From: JACCXG01 sp963750935
GTDB lineage: Bacteria; Acidobacteriota; Vicinamibacteria; Vicinamibacterales; 2-12-FULL-66-21
Assembly (NCBI GenBank): GCA_963750935.1
Contig: CAVVSR010000013.1
Location: 372,001-436,000 of the forward strand
Length of the DNA: 64,000 nucleotides
Reading direction: 5' to 3'
Part shown: positions 16,244 through 26,196 of the stretch, piece after piece
How positions within the stretch are numbered: the stretch's first letter is position 1
Layout: each line of letters opens with the position of its first letter
Notes under the pieces: model-generated
What the model was told of the DNA's origin: nothing
The model's input: the letters and a program-made list of their open reading frames with translations, nothing else
Database searches by the model: none
Translations under genes and position numbers: made by a program

Positions 16244-18253
16244 TTAGCGCCGGCTCCCGGTCAGACCCAGCTCGCGCGTCTTCAGTTGCTTGATGCGATC
16301 GCGCAGCGCCGCCGCCTTCTCGAACTCGAGGTTCGCCGCGGCCGACTTCATCTGCTGCTGCAGCTGGCCGATGAACGCGTCCAGCTCGCCCTGGGTGCGG
16401 AAGGTCTCGCCCGGCTCGGTGCCGACGGTCACGTAGTCGCGTTCGTAGATGCTGGTCATCACTTCGTCGATGCTCTTGATGATCGACGCCGGCGTGATGC
16501 CATGGTCGTGGTTGTAGGCTTCCTGGATGGCGCGGCGGCGCTCGGTCTCCGAGATCGCGTGCCGCATCGAGTCGGTGACCTTGTCTGCGTACATGATCGC
16601 CTTGCCATGGACGTTGCGCGCGGCGCGGCCCACCGTCTGAATCAACGAGCCGCCCGAGCGCAGGAAGCCTTCCTTGTCCGCGTCGAGAATCGCCACCAGC
16701 GAGACCTCGGGCAGGTCGAGCCCTTCCCGGAGCAGGTTGATGCCCACCAGCACGTCGAACTCGCCCTTCCTCAGGTCGCGCAGGATCTGGATGCGCTCGA
16801 GCGTATCGATGTCGGAGTGCAGGTAGCGCACCTTGACCCCGAGCTCCTGATAGTACTGGGTCAGATCCTCCGCCATCCGCTTGGTCAGCGTGGTGACCAG
16901 GACCCGCTCGCGTTTGGCGGCGCGATCGCGAATCTCCGCGAGCAGGTCGTCGACCTGTCCACGCACCGGCCGCACCTCGATGACCGGATCGAGCAGGCCG
17001 GTCGGCCGGATGATCTGCTCGACCACCGCGCCCCCCGACTCATTCAGCTCGTAGGGTCCGGGCGTGGCCGACACGAACATCAGCTGCCCGACCCGGCGCT
17101 GCCATTCCTCGAAGTTCAGCGGCCGGTTGTCGAGCGCTGACGGCAGTCGGAATCCGTAGGCGACCAGCACTTCCTTGCGCGAGCGGTCGCCGTGATACAT
17201 GCCGCGGATCTGCGGGACGGTCTGGTGGCTCTCGTCGACGATCGTCAGCGCGTCCGGCGGCAGGTAGTCGAGCAGGGTCGGCGGCGGCTCACCCGGCGCG
17301 CGGCCGGTGAGGTGCCTCGAGTAGTTCTCGATGCCGTGGCAGTAGCCGATCTCCTTGATCATCTCGAGGTCGAACATGGTCCGCTGGTGCAGCCGGTGCG
17401 CCTCGAGCACCTTGCCCTCGGACTCGAGCTGCCCGCGGTACCACCCCAGCTCGGCCTTGATGCTCTCGACCGCCTGCTTGGTGCGATCCCGCGACGTGAC
17501 GAAGTGGGTCTTCGGGTAGACCGCGACCTTGTCGTGCTTGCGGATGGTCTTGCCGGTCAGCGGGTCGAACGACAGCAGCTCGTCCACCTCGTCGCCGAAC
17601 AGCTCGATGCGCAGCGCCTGGTCTTCGTAGGAGGGATAGACCTCGACGATGTCGCCGCGCACCCGGAACGCGCCGCGCGCGAAGTCGTGGTCGTTGCGCT
17701 CGTACTGGATCTCGACGAGCTTGCGCAGGATCTGGTCGCGCTCGATGCGCTGGCCGCGCTCGAGCGGCAGCATCATGCCGTAATAGGCCTCGGGCGATCC
17801 CAGGCCGTAGATGCACGACACGCTGGCGACGATGATGACGTCGCGCCGCTCGAACAGCGAGCGCGTCGCCGCCAGCCGCATGCGATCGATCTCGTCGTTG
17901 ATGATCGCTTCCTTCTCGATGTACGAGTCGGTCGTCGGCAGGTACGCTTCGGGCTGGTAGTAGTCGTAGTAGCTGACGAAGTACTCGACGGCGTTCTCGG
18001 GGAAGAACCGGCGGAACTCCTGATAGAGCTGGGCCGCCAGCGTCTTGTTGTGGGCCATCACCAGCGTCGGACGGTTCACGCGCGCGATGCACTGCGCCAT
18101 CGTGAACGTCTTGCCGGAGCCGGTGACGCCGAGCAGGACCTGGGACTTGTCGCCGCGCAACAGGCCATCGACGAGCTCGTCGATGGCGCGGGCCTGGTCG
18201 CCGCGCAGCTCGAAATCGGTGACCAGCGTGAAGCGGTCGTATTTGGACGCCAT
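16244..18253 (-). CDS. uvrB: UvrABC excinuclease subunit B
   Basis: 669 residues, the normal length. Helicase-like nucleotide-excision-repair protein that loads damaged DNA from UvrA and recruits UvrC. Walker A GVTGSGKT (about 39-46), the beta-hairpin region YYDYYQPEAY, DEAD-box variant VDESHQTV, motif VI QTVGRAARNVHG, and the C-terminal UVR coiled-coil domain (AANLEFEKAAALRDRIKQL) are all visible. ATG 18253 is chosen because the typical UvrB N-terminus (FTLVTDFELRGDQARAI) follows. It heads the uvrB-mlaE-mlaF-mlaD gene run on this strand. Confidence 0.97.
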   Translation of the reverse strand: MASKYDRFTLVTDFELRGDQARAIDELVDGLLRGDKSQVLLGVTGSGKTFTMAQCIARVNRPTLVMAHNKTLAAQLYQEFRRFFPENAVEYFVSYYDYYQPEAYLPTTDSYIEKEAIINDEIDRMRLAATRSLFERRDVIIVASVSCIYGLGSPEAYYGMMLPLERGQRIERDQILRKLVEIQYERNDHDFARGAFRVRGDIVEVYPSYEDQALRIELFGDEVDELLSFDPLTGKTIRKHDKVAVYPKTHFVTSRDRTKQAVESIKAELGWYRGQLESEGKVLEAHRLHQRTMFDLEMIKEIGYCHGIENYSRHLTGRAPGEPPPTLLDYLPPDALTIVDESHQTVPQIRGMYHGDRSRKEVLVAYGFRLPSALDNRPLNFEEWQRRVGQLMFVSATPGPYELNESGGAVVEQIIRPTGLLDPVIEVRPVRGQVDDLLAEIRDRAAKRERVLVTTLTKRMAEDLTQYYQELGVKVRYLHSDIDTLERIQILRDLRKGEFDVLVGINLLREGLDLPEVSLVAILDADKEGFLRSGGSLIQTVGRAARNVHGKAIMYADKVTDSMRHAISETERRRAIQEAYNHDHGITPASIIKSIDEVMTSIYERDYVTVGTEPGETFRTQGELDAFIGQLQQQMKSAAANLEFEKAAALRDRIKQLKTRELGLTGSRR

Positions 18254-18318
18254 GGCACAAACGGGCGCCCCGACGAGGGCGCCGAATCCGTCATCGTACC
18301 ACGGGCCGCGCGGCGGAT

Positions 18319-19245
18319 TTAGCGGGGCACGACCGAACCCGGCCCCGCCGCCGCGAAATAGCCTGGCCTGGTGCGCAGCTTCACGCCCTTGAGGTCGGGC
18401 CGTTTCAGCCTGATCTCCACCGGCCGCCACGATCCGTCGCTGCGCTCGTCGGACGACACGTAGCCGAGCGTGTAGCGGGCGGCGATCTCCTGGCGGATCT
18501 TCTCGTAGAGCGCGTCGAGCTCCTTCGGGCTGCTCGGAAAGAACGCCTGGCCGCCGGTCATGCCGGAAAACCGCTGCAGCTCCAGCTGCGCGCTGTTGCG
18601 GCCGGCGGTCGAGTGCCCCTGCAGATACCCGAGCGCATACATCGTCACGTCCGACGACTTGAGCAGGTCGGTGACCTCGCCGGCGTTGATGCTGCTGCGC
18701 GTGTCCCCGCCGTCGGTGTAGGCGACGAGGATCTTCTGGCCGTCCTGGGTCGAGGCCCCGCGCAGGTAGACGCCCAGCGCATCGTAGAACGCGGTGTACC
18801 CGCCCGGCTTCCGCATGCGGATGCGCTCGATCAGGCGCGGATAGTCGTCGGCGGCGTAGCGGGCGACGCGCACTTCGGTGTCGAAGTCGACGAGCGTGAC
18901 GTCCACCGCGTGATCGTTCTGGTTCAGGAACTTGATGGCCGCGCTGCGGACGTCGCGGATGTCCGCTTCCATGCTGCCGCTGGCGTCGAGCAGGAAGCCG
19001 AGATGCAGCGGCGGCGCCGACGCCGCGTCGGCCGCGGCGAAGAACTTCACCTGCTGCGGCTTGCCGCGCTCCAGCACCTCGAAGTCGTCGAGCGTCAGCC
19101 CGCCGATCGGCACGCCCCGGCGATCGGTGACGACGACCGCGAAGTGCACCAGGTCCACGCCGACGCGGATCGGCTGCTGTCCGGACGAGGCAATGCCGAA
19201 GGTCGTGGCGAGGGCGAGAGCGACGAGAATGGCTGTGGGTTTCAC
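18319..19245 (-). CDS. Exported VWFA-domain protein (acidobacterial VWA family)
   Basis: 308 residues from GTG 19245, which has GGAGG 8 nt upstream. A signal peptide (AILVALALATTFGIASSGQ) is followed by a short beta-rich unit with the family hallmark VVVTDRRGVPIGGLTLDDFEVLE, then a von Willebrand A domain with an intact MIDAS (LLDASGSM; the T and D of AYTDGGDTR). The C-terminus ending RPGYFA is typical of the acidobacterial VWA family. Probably binds a partner protein in the periplasm through a divalent metal; the partner is unknown. It lies 28 nt after the large barrel-like gene. Confidence 0.88.
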   Translation of the reverse strand: MKPTAILVALALATTFGIASSGQQPIRVGVDLVHFAVVVTDRRGVPIGGLTLDDFEVLERGKPQQVKFFAAADAASAPPLHLGFLLDASGSMEADIRDVRSAAIKFLNQNDHAVDVTLVDFDTEVRVARYAADDYPRLIERIRMRKPGGYTAFYDALGVYLRGASTQDGQKILVAYTDGGDTRSSINAGEVTDLLKSSDVTMYALGYLQGHSTAGRNSAQLELQRFSGMTGGQAFFPSSPKELDALYEKIRQEIAARYTLGYVSSDERSDGSWRPVEIRLKRPDLKGVKLRTRPGYFAAAGPGSVVPR

Positions 19246-19273
19246 CGGGGACCTCCGCCTGACCTCGGAAAAG

Positions 19274-21982
19274 TCAGAACATCTTATACCCGCTGATGCG
19301 CACGACCTGCGTGCCGCGCTGGCCGCTGGAGTCGATGCCCTGAAACCCGTAGCCCCACTCGATCGCCACCAGGGTGCCAAACGGCGCCGGGACTTCCGCC
19401 GCCGCGCCGATCCCGGCGTAGGTGCGGAATCCGCGGCCGAAGCCGGGGTCTCGCACGCGCGCGACATCGCCGAATCCGTCGAGCCGCAGGAATCGGCCCG
19501 GCGCCCAGGCCACCGCGTTGCGCCACACGCCGCCGGCGTCGTAGCGCACCAGGGCGGACGGATAGCCGCGCAGGCGATTGTCGAAGCTGCCGAACGAATA
19601 CCGGCTGAACCGGTCGAGGTCGTGCCCGGTCATCACGGCGACCTCCGTTCGTCCCACCACTCGTGGCGACGCGACGAACGAGCGAGACACGAGTGCCCCG
19701 ACCCGCTGGTAGTCGCGCTGCCCGTTGTCGTACCCGCTGCCCGGCTCGCCCCAGCGGCGCCAGCCGGCGCGCCGCACGCCTGCCCACCACGCGGACGCGG
19801 ACCAGCCTGCCCACTGCCCTTCGACCCCGACACGCAGCGCATGCGCGGCCTGTGCAGCGCGGCACCTCGAACGTCGCGGCCGTCGAATCGACGCGTCCGT
19901 AGGCGGTGTAGTCGAGCTCGTAGCCGGCGCGCATGGTGAGGCGCGCCGTCACCGGCCGCAGCAGCCAGACCGAGGCGTGCGCCGGCCGCTGCGAAATGTT
20001 CGCGGCATAGATCTCGCGCCCGTCCACGAACGCGCGATCGTTGTACGACGAGACGATGCCGAACGCGCGGCCGCCGAGCTGCCAGCGCGTGCCGCCGATC
20101 GACGGGACCGCAATCGCCACTTGTCCGTAGGTGCCGCCGAAGAACCCGTTCAGCTGCGTGCCGGTGCCGAACAGATCGAAGTCGATGTAGCTCAGTCCCG
20201 CGAACGGCAGCGGCTGGCTGATGTTGGGATCGAGAATGACGCCGACGGCCACGGTCCGCACGCGCTCGGACGACTTCGCGACTGCCGGTTCGACCGCCGC
20301 GGAGCCTGGCTCCTCACCCTTCCGGCGCACCAGGTAGCGGAAGCCGTCGGCCGTGTCGCGCAGCATGATCGAGGGGGACGCGTACGCCGACTGCCGGCGG
20401 CTGTCGAACGCCTGCGGATTGATCTCGTGCCGCTCGACCGCCAGCACACGATGGATCGGCGTGCGATGCCCGGCGCCCTCATAGATCTGGTGCACCTCGG
20501 AGCGCTGCAACAGCCAGACGCCCGGCCGCTCGCGGCGGAATGCGTCGGTCTGCTCGGACGACACGATGGCGCCGCGCAGGCCGCTCTGGACGGCCGCCAC
20601 CCTGACCATGGCGAAGTCGTCCGCCGCGATCCACGCGCGGCCGCTGAACAGCGCGCGCCGCGCATCGACCGGGTCGAAGCGGACCACGTAGCAGCGGACG
20701 CCGTCCACCGTGTCATCCTGCTCGAGCGCATAGCGATACGCATCGTTCAACGCGATGGCCAGCGGCGGCGAGGCCACCCGCTCCGGCTCGAGGAGCGGCA
20801 GTCGCGGCACCCGGTCACGCGGGAACGCGATGCCGTTGACCCGGATGTCGCGCTGCTCGATCTCCAGGATGCCCGCCGACGCATAGAGCACAGCCTGGGT
20901 CGTGATCGTCATCGGCGCAGGAAATCCCGGCGCTTCGAACGTCAGCGTCATCTGTCCGGTCGAGATCAGCTGCCGCACGTCACGGCGCTGGCGCGCCGCC
21001 GCGGCCTGATGCCGGGCGATGACTTCGCGCACCGACAGGCGTCGCGCGCCCACGACCGAGACGCCCTCCGCAAAACCGCCGGCCGGCGCCGCCACCGTCA
21101 TCAGGCGAACCCCGCTCGACAGCGTCGCCCGGATCGCGAGCGGCGAGTCTGGAACGGTGACCGGCGGCGATCCCGAGCAGGACGCATCGATGGCGATGGT
21201 CTCCAGCGACTCCGGGTTGAGGTAAGTCGGCACAGGTCGCCCGGCGCAGCGCACCTCCACCATGCCCCCGGACAAGAGGCCGTCCACGAGAACGGGCGCG
21301 CTGGCCGCCAGGTCGCGCGCGATCGCCGACGCTGCCGTCGCGTCCGCCGGCAGCCAGACGATCCACTGTTCAGGCTGCCCTCCTGCGCCGCCGTTGGCGT
21401 CGTGCAGCGACACCACCGATGTGCCTGGCGCAGGCAGGCCCGGAAACGGCGGGACGTCGGTGGCCGCGCGGGCCTCGACGTCGAGATACGCGCCCACGCC
21501 TCGCTCGCGCAGCCGGGCGAGCAGGTCGGCCGGGGCGTGAATACCGAGGCGGACGCCGGGCGACGAGCCCCGCAACTCCGTCATGTAGGTCTTCAGCCGG
21601 AAGGCCACATCGTCCGGGGATCCACGTTCGGCGCTGAGATCGACCACGATGCGGTGTGCCGCCGCCACGGCCGGATCGTCGCCGGCCACCGCGCCAATCC
21701 CCGCCAGCCAGAGACCCGGACGGCCGCGTTTCGCGCGGACGCGCGTCGAGCAGCGGCCGCATCGCCTGGCCGTGGTCCACGCGCACCAGGATTTCCAGCT
21801 CGTGCAACGGTTCAGTCAGCCGCTCGATCTGTTCGGCGGAGCCGCCGAGGACGATACAAGTTGCGCAGGGCGGGCGCTGACGCGCCTCCGCCGGCACCAC
21901 GGCCGACCGTCCACACCGCCACCAGGATGGAGGCCGCGGTAAACGCCGGGCTAGCACGGGCGTATAATGACTTTTTGGGCAT
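19274..21982 (-). CDS. Large envelope protein: periplasmic domains plus C-terminal outer-membrane barrel; three apparent +1 frameshifts
   Basis: About 902 residues after repair. ATG 21982 opens a signal peptide (AFTAASILVAVWTV). It is followed by a mature Cys-containing start (PPCATCIVLGG), a 330-residue alpha/beta region of no recognised family, and a lipoprotein-binding-like (LolA/MucB-like) segment (ISTGQMTLTFEAPGFPAP, YVVRFDPVDARRALFSGRAWI). The last 330 residues are aromatic-rich alternating strands ending in Phe (VRISGYKMF), as in Omp85-type or other beta barrels. Frame repair sites are near 21901, 21723 and 19843; coding sense continues across each. Function unknown; it is divergent from the DHH gene and upstream of the VWA gene. 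Confidence 0.65.
21963..21968 (+). promoter_or_regulatory. Consensus -10 hexamer TATAAT upstream of the DHH gene
   Basis: A perfect TATAAT in a very GC-rich stretch between two divergent genes, about 60 nt before GTG 22030. No convincing -35 at 17 nt (TAAACG), so extended or activator-dependent initiation is possible. Confidence 0.4.
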
Positions 21983-22029
21983 GATCACGCTGCCGTGGCA
22001 AGGGGCAGTCGGGAAGAGGGTCGGCTGAC

Positions 22030-23463
22030 GTGCGCGTATTCGCGGTCTGTCAGGATGAACTGGTCATCCGATCCCTGGACGACGTACTCCTGCCGAGCTT
22101 CGAAGTCGATTTTCTGGTCGAAAGCCGGCCACTCGCCAGACGTCTACACGAAGCCGGCATCGCGATCACCGCAGGTGACCCCCGCCGCATCGATACCTAT
22201 CTCAAGGCGGACATCTCCCCCAGCACCTGCTTCATCGTCCAGAACAACGGCCGGAAGAGCGTACGCAAGATCCTGAGCGCCATTCGCGACGCCGGCGGCA
22301 CGCTCACCTACGTGCTGCACACCGGCCCGCGCAATCCGAAGGCGGCCGACGAGCTGAAGTCCGAGTTCCCGGATCTCGCGGACATGGAACTGGCGGAGCT
22401 GATCAAGCCGACGCTCGTCACCGAGCTCAGCCGATCGATGACGCGGGCGCGCGTCCAGCAGTACCAGCGCTACTTCGCGGATGCGGACCGCGTGCTCATT
22501 CTGCTGCACAACGATCCGGATCCGGACGCCCTCGCCAGCGGCCTCGCGCTGCGCAACCTGCTGCGCCGCACCAAGACGACGGCGATCATCGGCGCGATGC
22601 AGGGCGTGACGCGCCCCGAGAATCTTCGCATGGCGAACATGCTCGACATCCACGTCGAGCCGATCACGCCGGCGTCGTTCCAGGACTTCGAGCGTATCGC
22701 GACGGTCGACGTCCAGCCGCACTACTTCGGCGGCCTGCTGCAGCGCGCCGACCTGGTCATCGATCACCACCCCGAGCAGCCGGGCTACAGCGCCGTCTTC
22801 AAGGATATCCGCGCCGATTACGGCTCGACCTGCACCATCCTGACCGAGCACCTGCGCGCCGTCGACGTCAACATCTCGGAGCGCACCGCCACGGCGATGC
22901 TCTACGCGATCAAGTCGGACACGCTGTTCTTCGCGCGCCACACCAACCGCGTCGATCTCGAGGCGTTCACGTTCCTCTATCCGCTCGCCGACGCGGCGCT
23001 GATCCGGAAGATGGAAGGCGCGGAAATCACGCTCGAGCGCCTGGGCTACGTGAACCGCGCGACCCAGGCCGGCATCATGCGCGAGCAGGTCTTCAGCGCG
23101 TTCATCGGCGAGGCGCCGCGCGAGGACTTCATCCCGTACACCGCCGACTTCTTCCTGCAGCTGGAAGACGTCAAGTGGACGATCGTCGCGGGCATCGTCG
23201 GCGGCTCGCTGATCGTCAGCGTGCGGAACCTGGGGTACTCGCGGAACGCCGGGGAATTCGTCAAGCGGTGGTTCGGCGAGATCGGCAGCGCCGGCGGGCA
23301 CCGGGCGATGGCCAAGGCGGTCGTCCCCTACGCGCGGTTCCAGGAGAAGTACGGGCCGCTCGAGCCATCCGCGATCACGACGCGGATCGCCGAGATGGCC
23401 GAGCAGTTCCTGCACGAGACCGACAAGGACAAGAAGCCGCCGCGCGAGCCCGTCGCGCGCTGA
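22030..23463 (+). CDS. DHH/DHHA1 phosphoesterase with N-terminal TrkA-N-like domain
   Basis: 477 residues. The N-terminal 120 residues look like a nucleotide-binding Rossmann domain (MRVFAVCQDELVIRSL...AGDPRRIDTYL). The DHH domain follows, with motif HNDPDPDALASGLAL (about 160-174), the DHH motif VIDHHPEQ, and a DHHA1 domain with GSAGGHRAMAKAVVP. Relatives hydrolyse short RNAs or linear and cyclic dinucleotides (NrnA, GdpP types). There is no membrane segment, so it acts in the cytosol. Start GTG 22030 is preceded by AAGAGGG. Convergent with the cystathionine-synthase-like gene, 15 nt apart. Confidence 0.85.
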   Translation: MRVFAVCQDELVIRSLDDVLLPSFEVDFLVESRPLARRLHEAGIAITAGDPRRIDTYLKADISPSTCFIVQNNGRKSVRKILSAIRDAGGTLTYVLHTGPRNPKAADELKSEFPDLADMELAELIKPTLVTELSRSMTRARVQQYQRYFADADRVLILLHNDPDPDALASGLALRNLLRRTKTTAIIGAMQGVTRPENLRMANMLDIHVEPITPASFQDFERIATVDVQPHYFGGLLQRADLVIDHHPEQPGYSAVFKDIRADYGSTCTILTEHLRAVDVNISERTATAMLYAIKSDTLFFARHTNRVDLEAFTFLYPLADAALIRKMEGAEITLERLGYVNRATQAGIMREQVFSAFIGEAPREDFIPYTADFFLQLEDVKWTIVAGIVGGSLIVSVRNLGYSRNAGEFVKRWFGEIGSAGGHRAMAKAVVPYARFQEKYGPLEPSAITTRIAEMAEQFLHETDKDKKPPREPVAR

Positions 23464-23478
23464 CCGAGACGCCGCGCG

Positions 23479-24639
23479 CTAGCCCAGCGCCTGATCGAGG
23501 TCGGCGATCAGATCGTCGGCATCCTCGAGTCCAATCGACAGCCTCGCCATGCCGGCGGTGACGCCGGCCTCACGAAGCTCCTCTTCGCTGTGCCCCCACT
23601 GCGACGTCAGCACCGGCAGGCTGCAGAGGCTCTCGACGCCGCCAAGACTTGCCGCGCGCTGGAACACTTTGAGGCGATCGAAGAAGCCCGCCGCCCGCTC
23701 GTAACTGCCGCCCAGGTCGATGCACACCATGCCGCCGAAGCCGCGCATCTGCCGGCTCGCGATCTCGTGATCGGGATGGTCCGGGAGACCCGGATAGTAG
23801 ACGCGCCCGACCCGCCGATCCTGCGCCAGCCAGCCGGCCACATGCTGCGCGTTCGCGTTGTGCCGCTCGATCCGCACCGCCAGCGTCTTGAGGCCGCGGC
23901 CGAGTGCGTAGGCGGCATACGGATCGAGGATCGTGCCGAACATGCGGCGGACCTTCTCCATCTTCCCGAGCAGTGACCTGGGGCCAATCAGCGCCCCAGC
24001 GGTCACGTCGCTGTGCCCGTTCAGGTACTTCGTCGCACTGTGCATCACGACGTCGATGCCGAGAGCCAGCGGGCTCTGGTTGATCGGGCTCGCGAACGTG
24101 TTGTCGACGACGGAGAAGACGCCGCGCGCGCGGCAGGCAGCCGCCACCGCCGCGAGGTCCACGCACCGCAGCGTCGGATTGATCGGCGACTCGAACCAGA
24201 CGACCCGCGTCTTGTCGCCGAGGATCTGCGCCGGGTCGCGGAAGTCGTCGAGCCGCGCGAAGCGCACCGTCACGCCCAGCTTCGTGAACATGTCGGCGAG
24301 CAGGTGCAGCGTGCCGCCGTAGATGGCGGCGCTGCAGACGACCTCGTCGCCGGCATTCAGGAGTCCCAGCACCGCCGAGGCCGTGGCCGCCTGGCCGCTC
24401 GACATGATCAGCGCCTGCTCTCCGCCCTCGATTTTGGCGAGCTTCACCTCGACGGCTTCGACGGTCGGATTGCCGTAGCGGGTATAGAGGTACTTCTTGT
24501 TGCCGCCCTCGTTGTACTCCTTGACCTGCGCGGCGCTGTCGAAGACATAGGTCGTCGTCTCGTAGATCGGCGTCGTCAACGGCTCGACGTCGCGCGGCGG
24601 AATGAACGAGCGATGGATCGCTTCAGTGGCTGGCTTCAT
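23479..24639 (-). CDS. PLP-dependent trans-sulfuration enzyme (cystathionine gamma-synthase/lyase family)
   Basis: 386 residues. The PLP lysine is in HSATKYLNGHSDVTAG; YTRYGNPT, SSGQAATAS and VVDNTFASP are other family motifs, and the C-terminus ends MARLSIGLEDADDLIADL as expected. It could be cystathionine gamma-synthase, cystathionine gamma-lyase or methionine gamma-lyase; these cannot be separated by eye. ATG 24639 gives the usual N-terminus (ATEAIHRSF). A TTG at 24705 overlapping the previous stop could add 22 residues but looks unlikely. Last gene of the greA, patatin-like, PLP-enzyme run. Confidence 0.9.
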   Translation of the reverse strand: MKPATEAIHRSFIPPRDVEPLTTPIYETTTYVFDSAAQVKEYNEGGNKKYLYTRYGNPTVEAVEVKLAKIEGGEQALIMSSGQAATASAVLGLLNAGDEVVCSAAIYGGTLHLLADMFTKLGVTVRFARLDDFRDPAQILGDKTRVVWFESPINPTLRCVDLAAVAAACRARGVFSVVDNTFASPINQSPLALGIDVVMHSATKYLNGHSDVTAGALIGPRSLLGKMEKVRRMFGTILDPYAAYALGRGLKTLAVRIERHNANAQHVAGWLAQDRRVGRVYYPGLPDHPDHEIASRQMRGFGGMVCIDLGGSYERAAGFFDRLKVFQRAASLGGVESLCSLPVLTSQWGHSEEELREAGVTAGMARLSIGLEDADDLIADLDQALG

Positions 24640-24701
24640 GACGGCTGCTACTGTCCTCGAGAAAGGGAAAGGCGATCCATCATTGCGAGAGGCCTGCGGA
24701 G

Positions 24702-26144
24702 TCAACGCGATCCGACCGACTGCATGCGTTCGCCGCTGGCGCCGACGACCGGATCGATGAACTGCCGGTAGGCGTCCTCGTAGCCGCGATCGACGAGCTC
24801 GGCCAGCGTGTAGCGCCGGTCCGAACGCTCGTCGTAGACGCCCGCGAAGTCGAGCGGTCCGAGCGGATTGTGCTCGGGACGGATGACGTAGAGCCCGGCG
24901 AACCGGCCGGTGAACAGCTCGATGACGTCGCGCAGTCCGCTCGACTCGAACGCCCCCAGCTGGTCACCGGCGCTGCCGCGCAGATCGGCGCGCTGCGCCT
25001 GAAGCTCGTGCGGGCGCCCGGCCCGGGGCGACGCCGACAGCAGGACGACCTGCTCGGCGCCCGCGGCGGCGACTTCCTCGAGCACGCGCGACAGGGCCGC
25101 AGGCCGATCGCACAGGCGATGCGTCTCGCCGCGCCAGGGACCTTCCGGCGCGAAGGTGACGAGGTGCGGCTCGGTGGTCACGGGCAGCGCCAGCGACGCC
25201 GACAGCACGTCCATCGCATGTTCGCGCGCCACGCCGGCAAGGTCGAAGGCCTCGGCGCCACGCGGGGTCTGGGCGGTCGTCGGCATCCGTCCGAAGAACC
25301 GGGCCCGGTGCTGCTCGGCGAGGAACGCGAAGACGAGATCGTGCCTGGCCTCGAGGTCGTGAGACACGACGAGGAGCTCACGGAAGCCGGGCTGGCCGAG
25401 ATTCTCGGAGATCAGCTCGACGTAGCGGCGTCCAAGCTCGGTATTGCGCGGCTGCTGCAGCGGCGCCGCGCCGCGGATCAACGTCCACAACTCCGCCGCA
25501 AACGCCTCGAACGTGGCCGCGGCCGACAGCGGACTCTCGACCAGGCGCCACACGACATCGGAGCCGCGACGCATCCGGCGGCGGCGCCCCCGCTTTCCAA
25601 ACCGCTCGGCCACGATGCCGGCGGTGAGTGCGCCAAGCGCAATCAGCACGACGAGCAGCACCAGCCTGGGCACGATCGTCGGCAGCGACGCCGGCGTGAA
25701 CATCGCCGCCAGCCACGACGTGAAGCGGATCGTCAGCGCGCTGCCCGCCTGGTCGAGCCCGACCAGCGTGAGCAGGAATCCGGCGAGGCCGACCAGGATG
25801 GCGCAGGCGAACAGGAAGACGGGGAAGAACAGCAGCACTCCGGCGGCGACGGCGGCCCAGCCGGCGACACGCAGCGCGCCGCGCCAGCGGTAGAACGACG
25901 CCGGCCTGCTGCCCTTCCAGACCCCGGAGGCTTCCCAGAGCCGCGCCCCGCCATCGACCGCGGCGAACATCGCGCTGACCGCCCCCATGCCACGGCCGGC
26001 CACGAGATCCGTTCGGACGCCGGCTTCGTGCAGGGCGCGCAGGACGCCCGCATGATACGCGCCGGCGGTGCCGGATCCGGTCAGCACCACGGCGGTGCGA
26101 AGCCGTGTCGAGTAGAGGCGGTCGGGAGAATCGGGAGTGATCAC
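24702..26144 (-). CDS. Patatin-like membrane protein lacking the catalytic serine
   Basis: 480 residues. The N-terminus follows the patatin pattern: oxyanion region VVLTGSGTAGAYHAGVLRALHEAG, then the nucleophile elbow. Here the expected GxSxG reads GRGMG (about residues 50-54), so Ser is replaced by Gly. Hydrophobic segments occur near residues 90-140 and 160-182, unusual for soluble patatins, followed by an Arg-rich linker. The later region (VSHDLEARHDLVFAFL, VVLLSASPRAGR, DFAGVYDERSDRRYTL) keeps the general fold. Probably a non-hydrolytic or diverged relative. Lies 52 nt downstream of greA on the same strand. Confidence 0.65.
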   Translation of the reverse strand: MITPDSPDRLYSTRLRTAVVLTGSGTAGAYHAGVLRALHEAGVRTDLVAGRGMGAVSAMFAAVDGGARLWEASGVWKGSRPASFYRWRGALRVAGWAAVAAGVLLFFPVFLFACAILVGLAGFLLTLVGLDQAGSALTIRFTSWLAAMFTPASLPTIVPRLVLLVVLIALGALTAGIVAERFGKRGRRRRMRRGSDVVWRLVESPLSAAATFEAFAAELWTLIRGAAPLQQPRNTELGRRYVELISENLGQPGFRELLVVSHDLEARHDLVFAFLAEQHRARFFGRMPTTAQTPRGAEAFDLAGVAREHAMDVLSASLALPVTTEPHLVTFAPEGPWRGETHRLCDRPAALSRVLEEVAAAGAEQVVLLSASPRAGRPHELQAQRADLRGSAGDQLGAFESSGLRDVIELFTGRFAGLYVIRPEHNPLGPLDFAGVYDERSDRRYTLAELVDRGYEDAYRQFIDPVVGASGERMQSVGSR

Positions 26145-26196
26145 GGCATGGTCGCGAACGTCTGTCCGCGGGACGCGCCGCGCCGGGACGCGGCCG

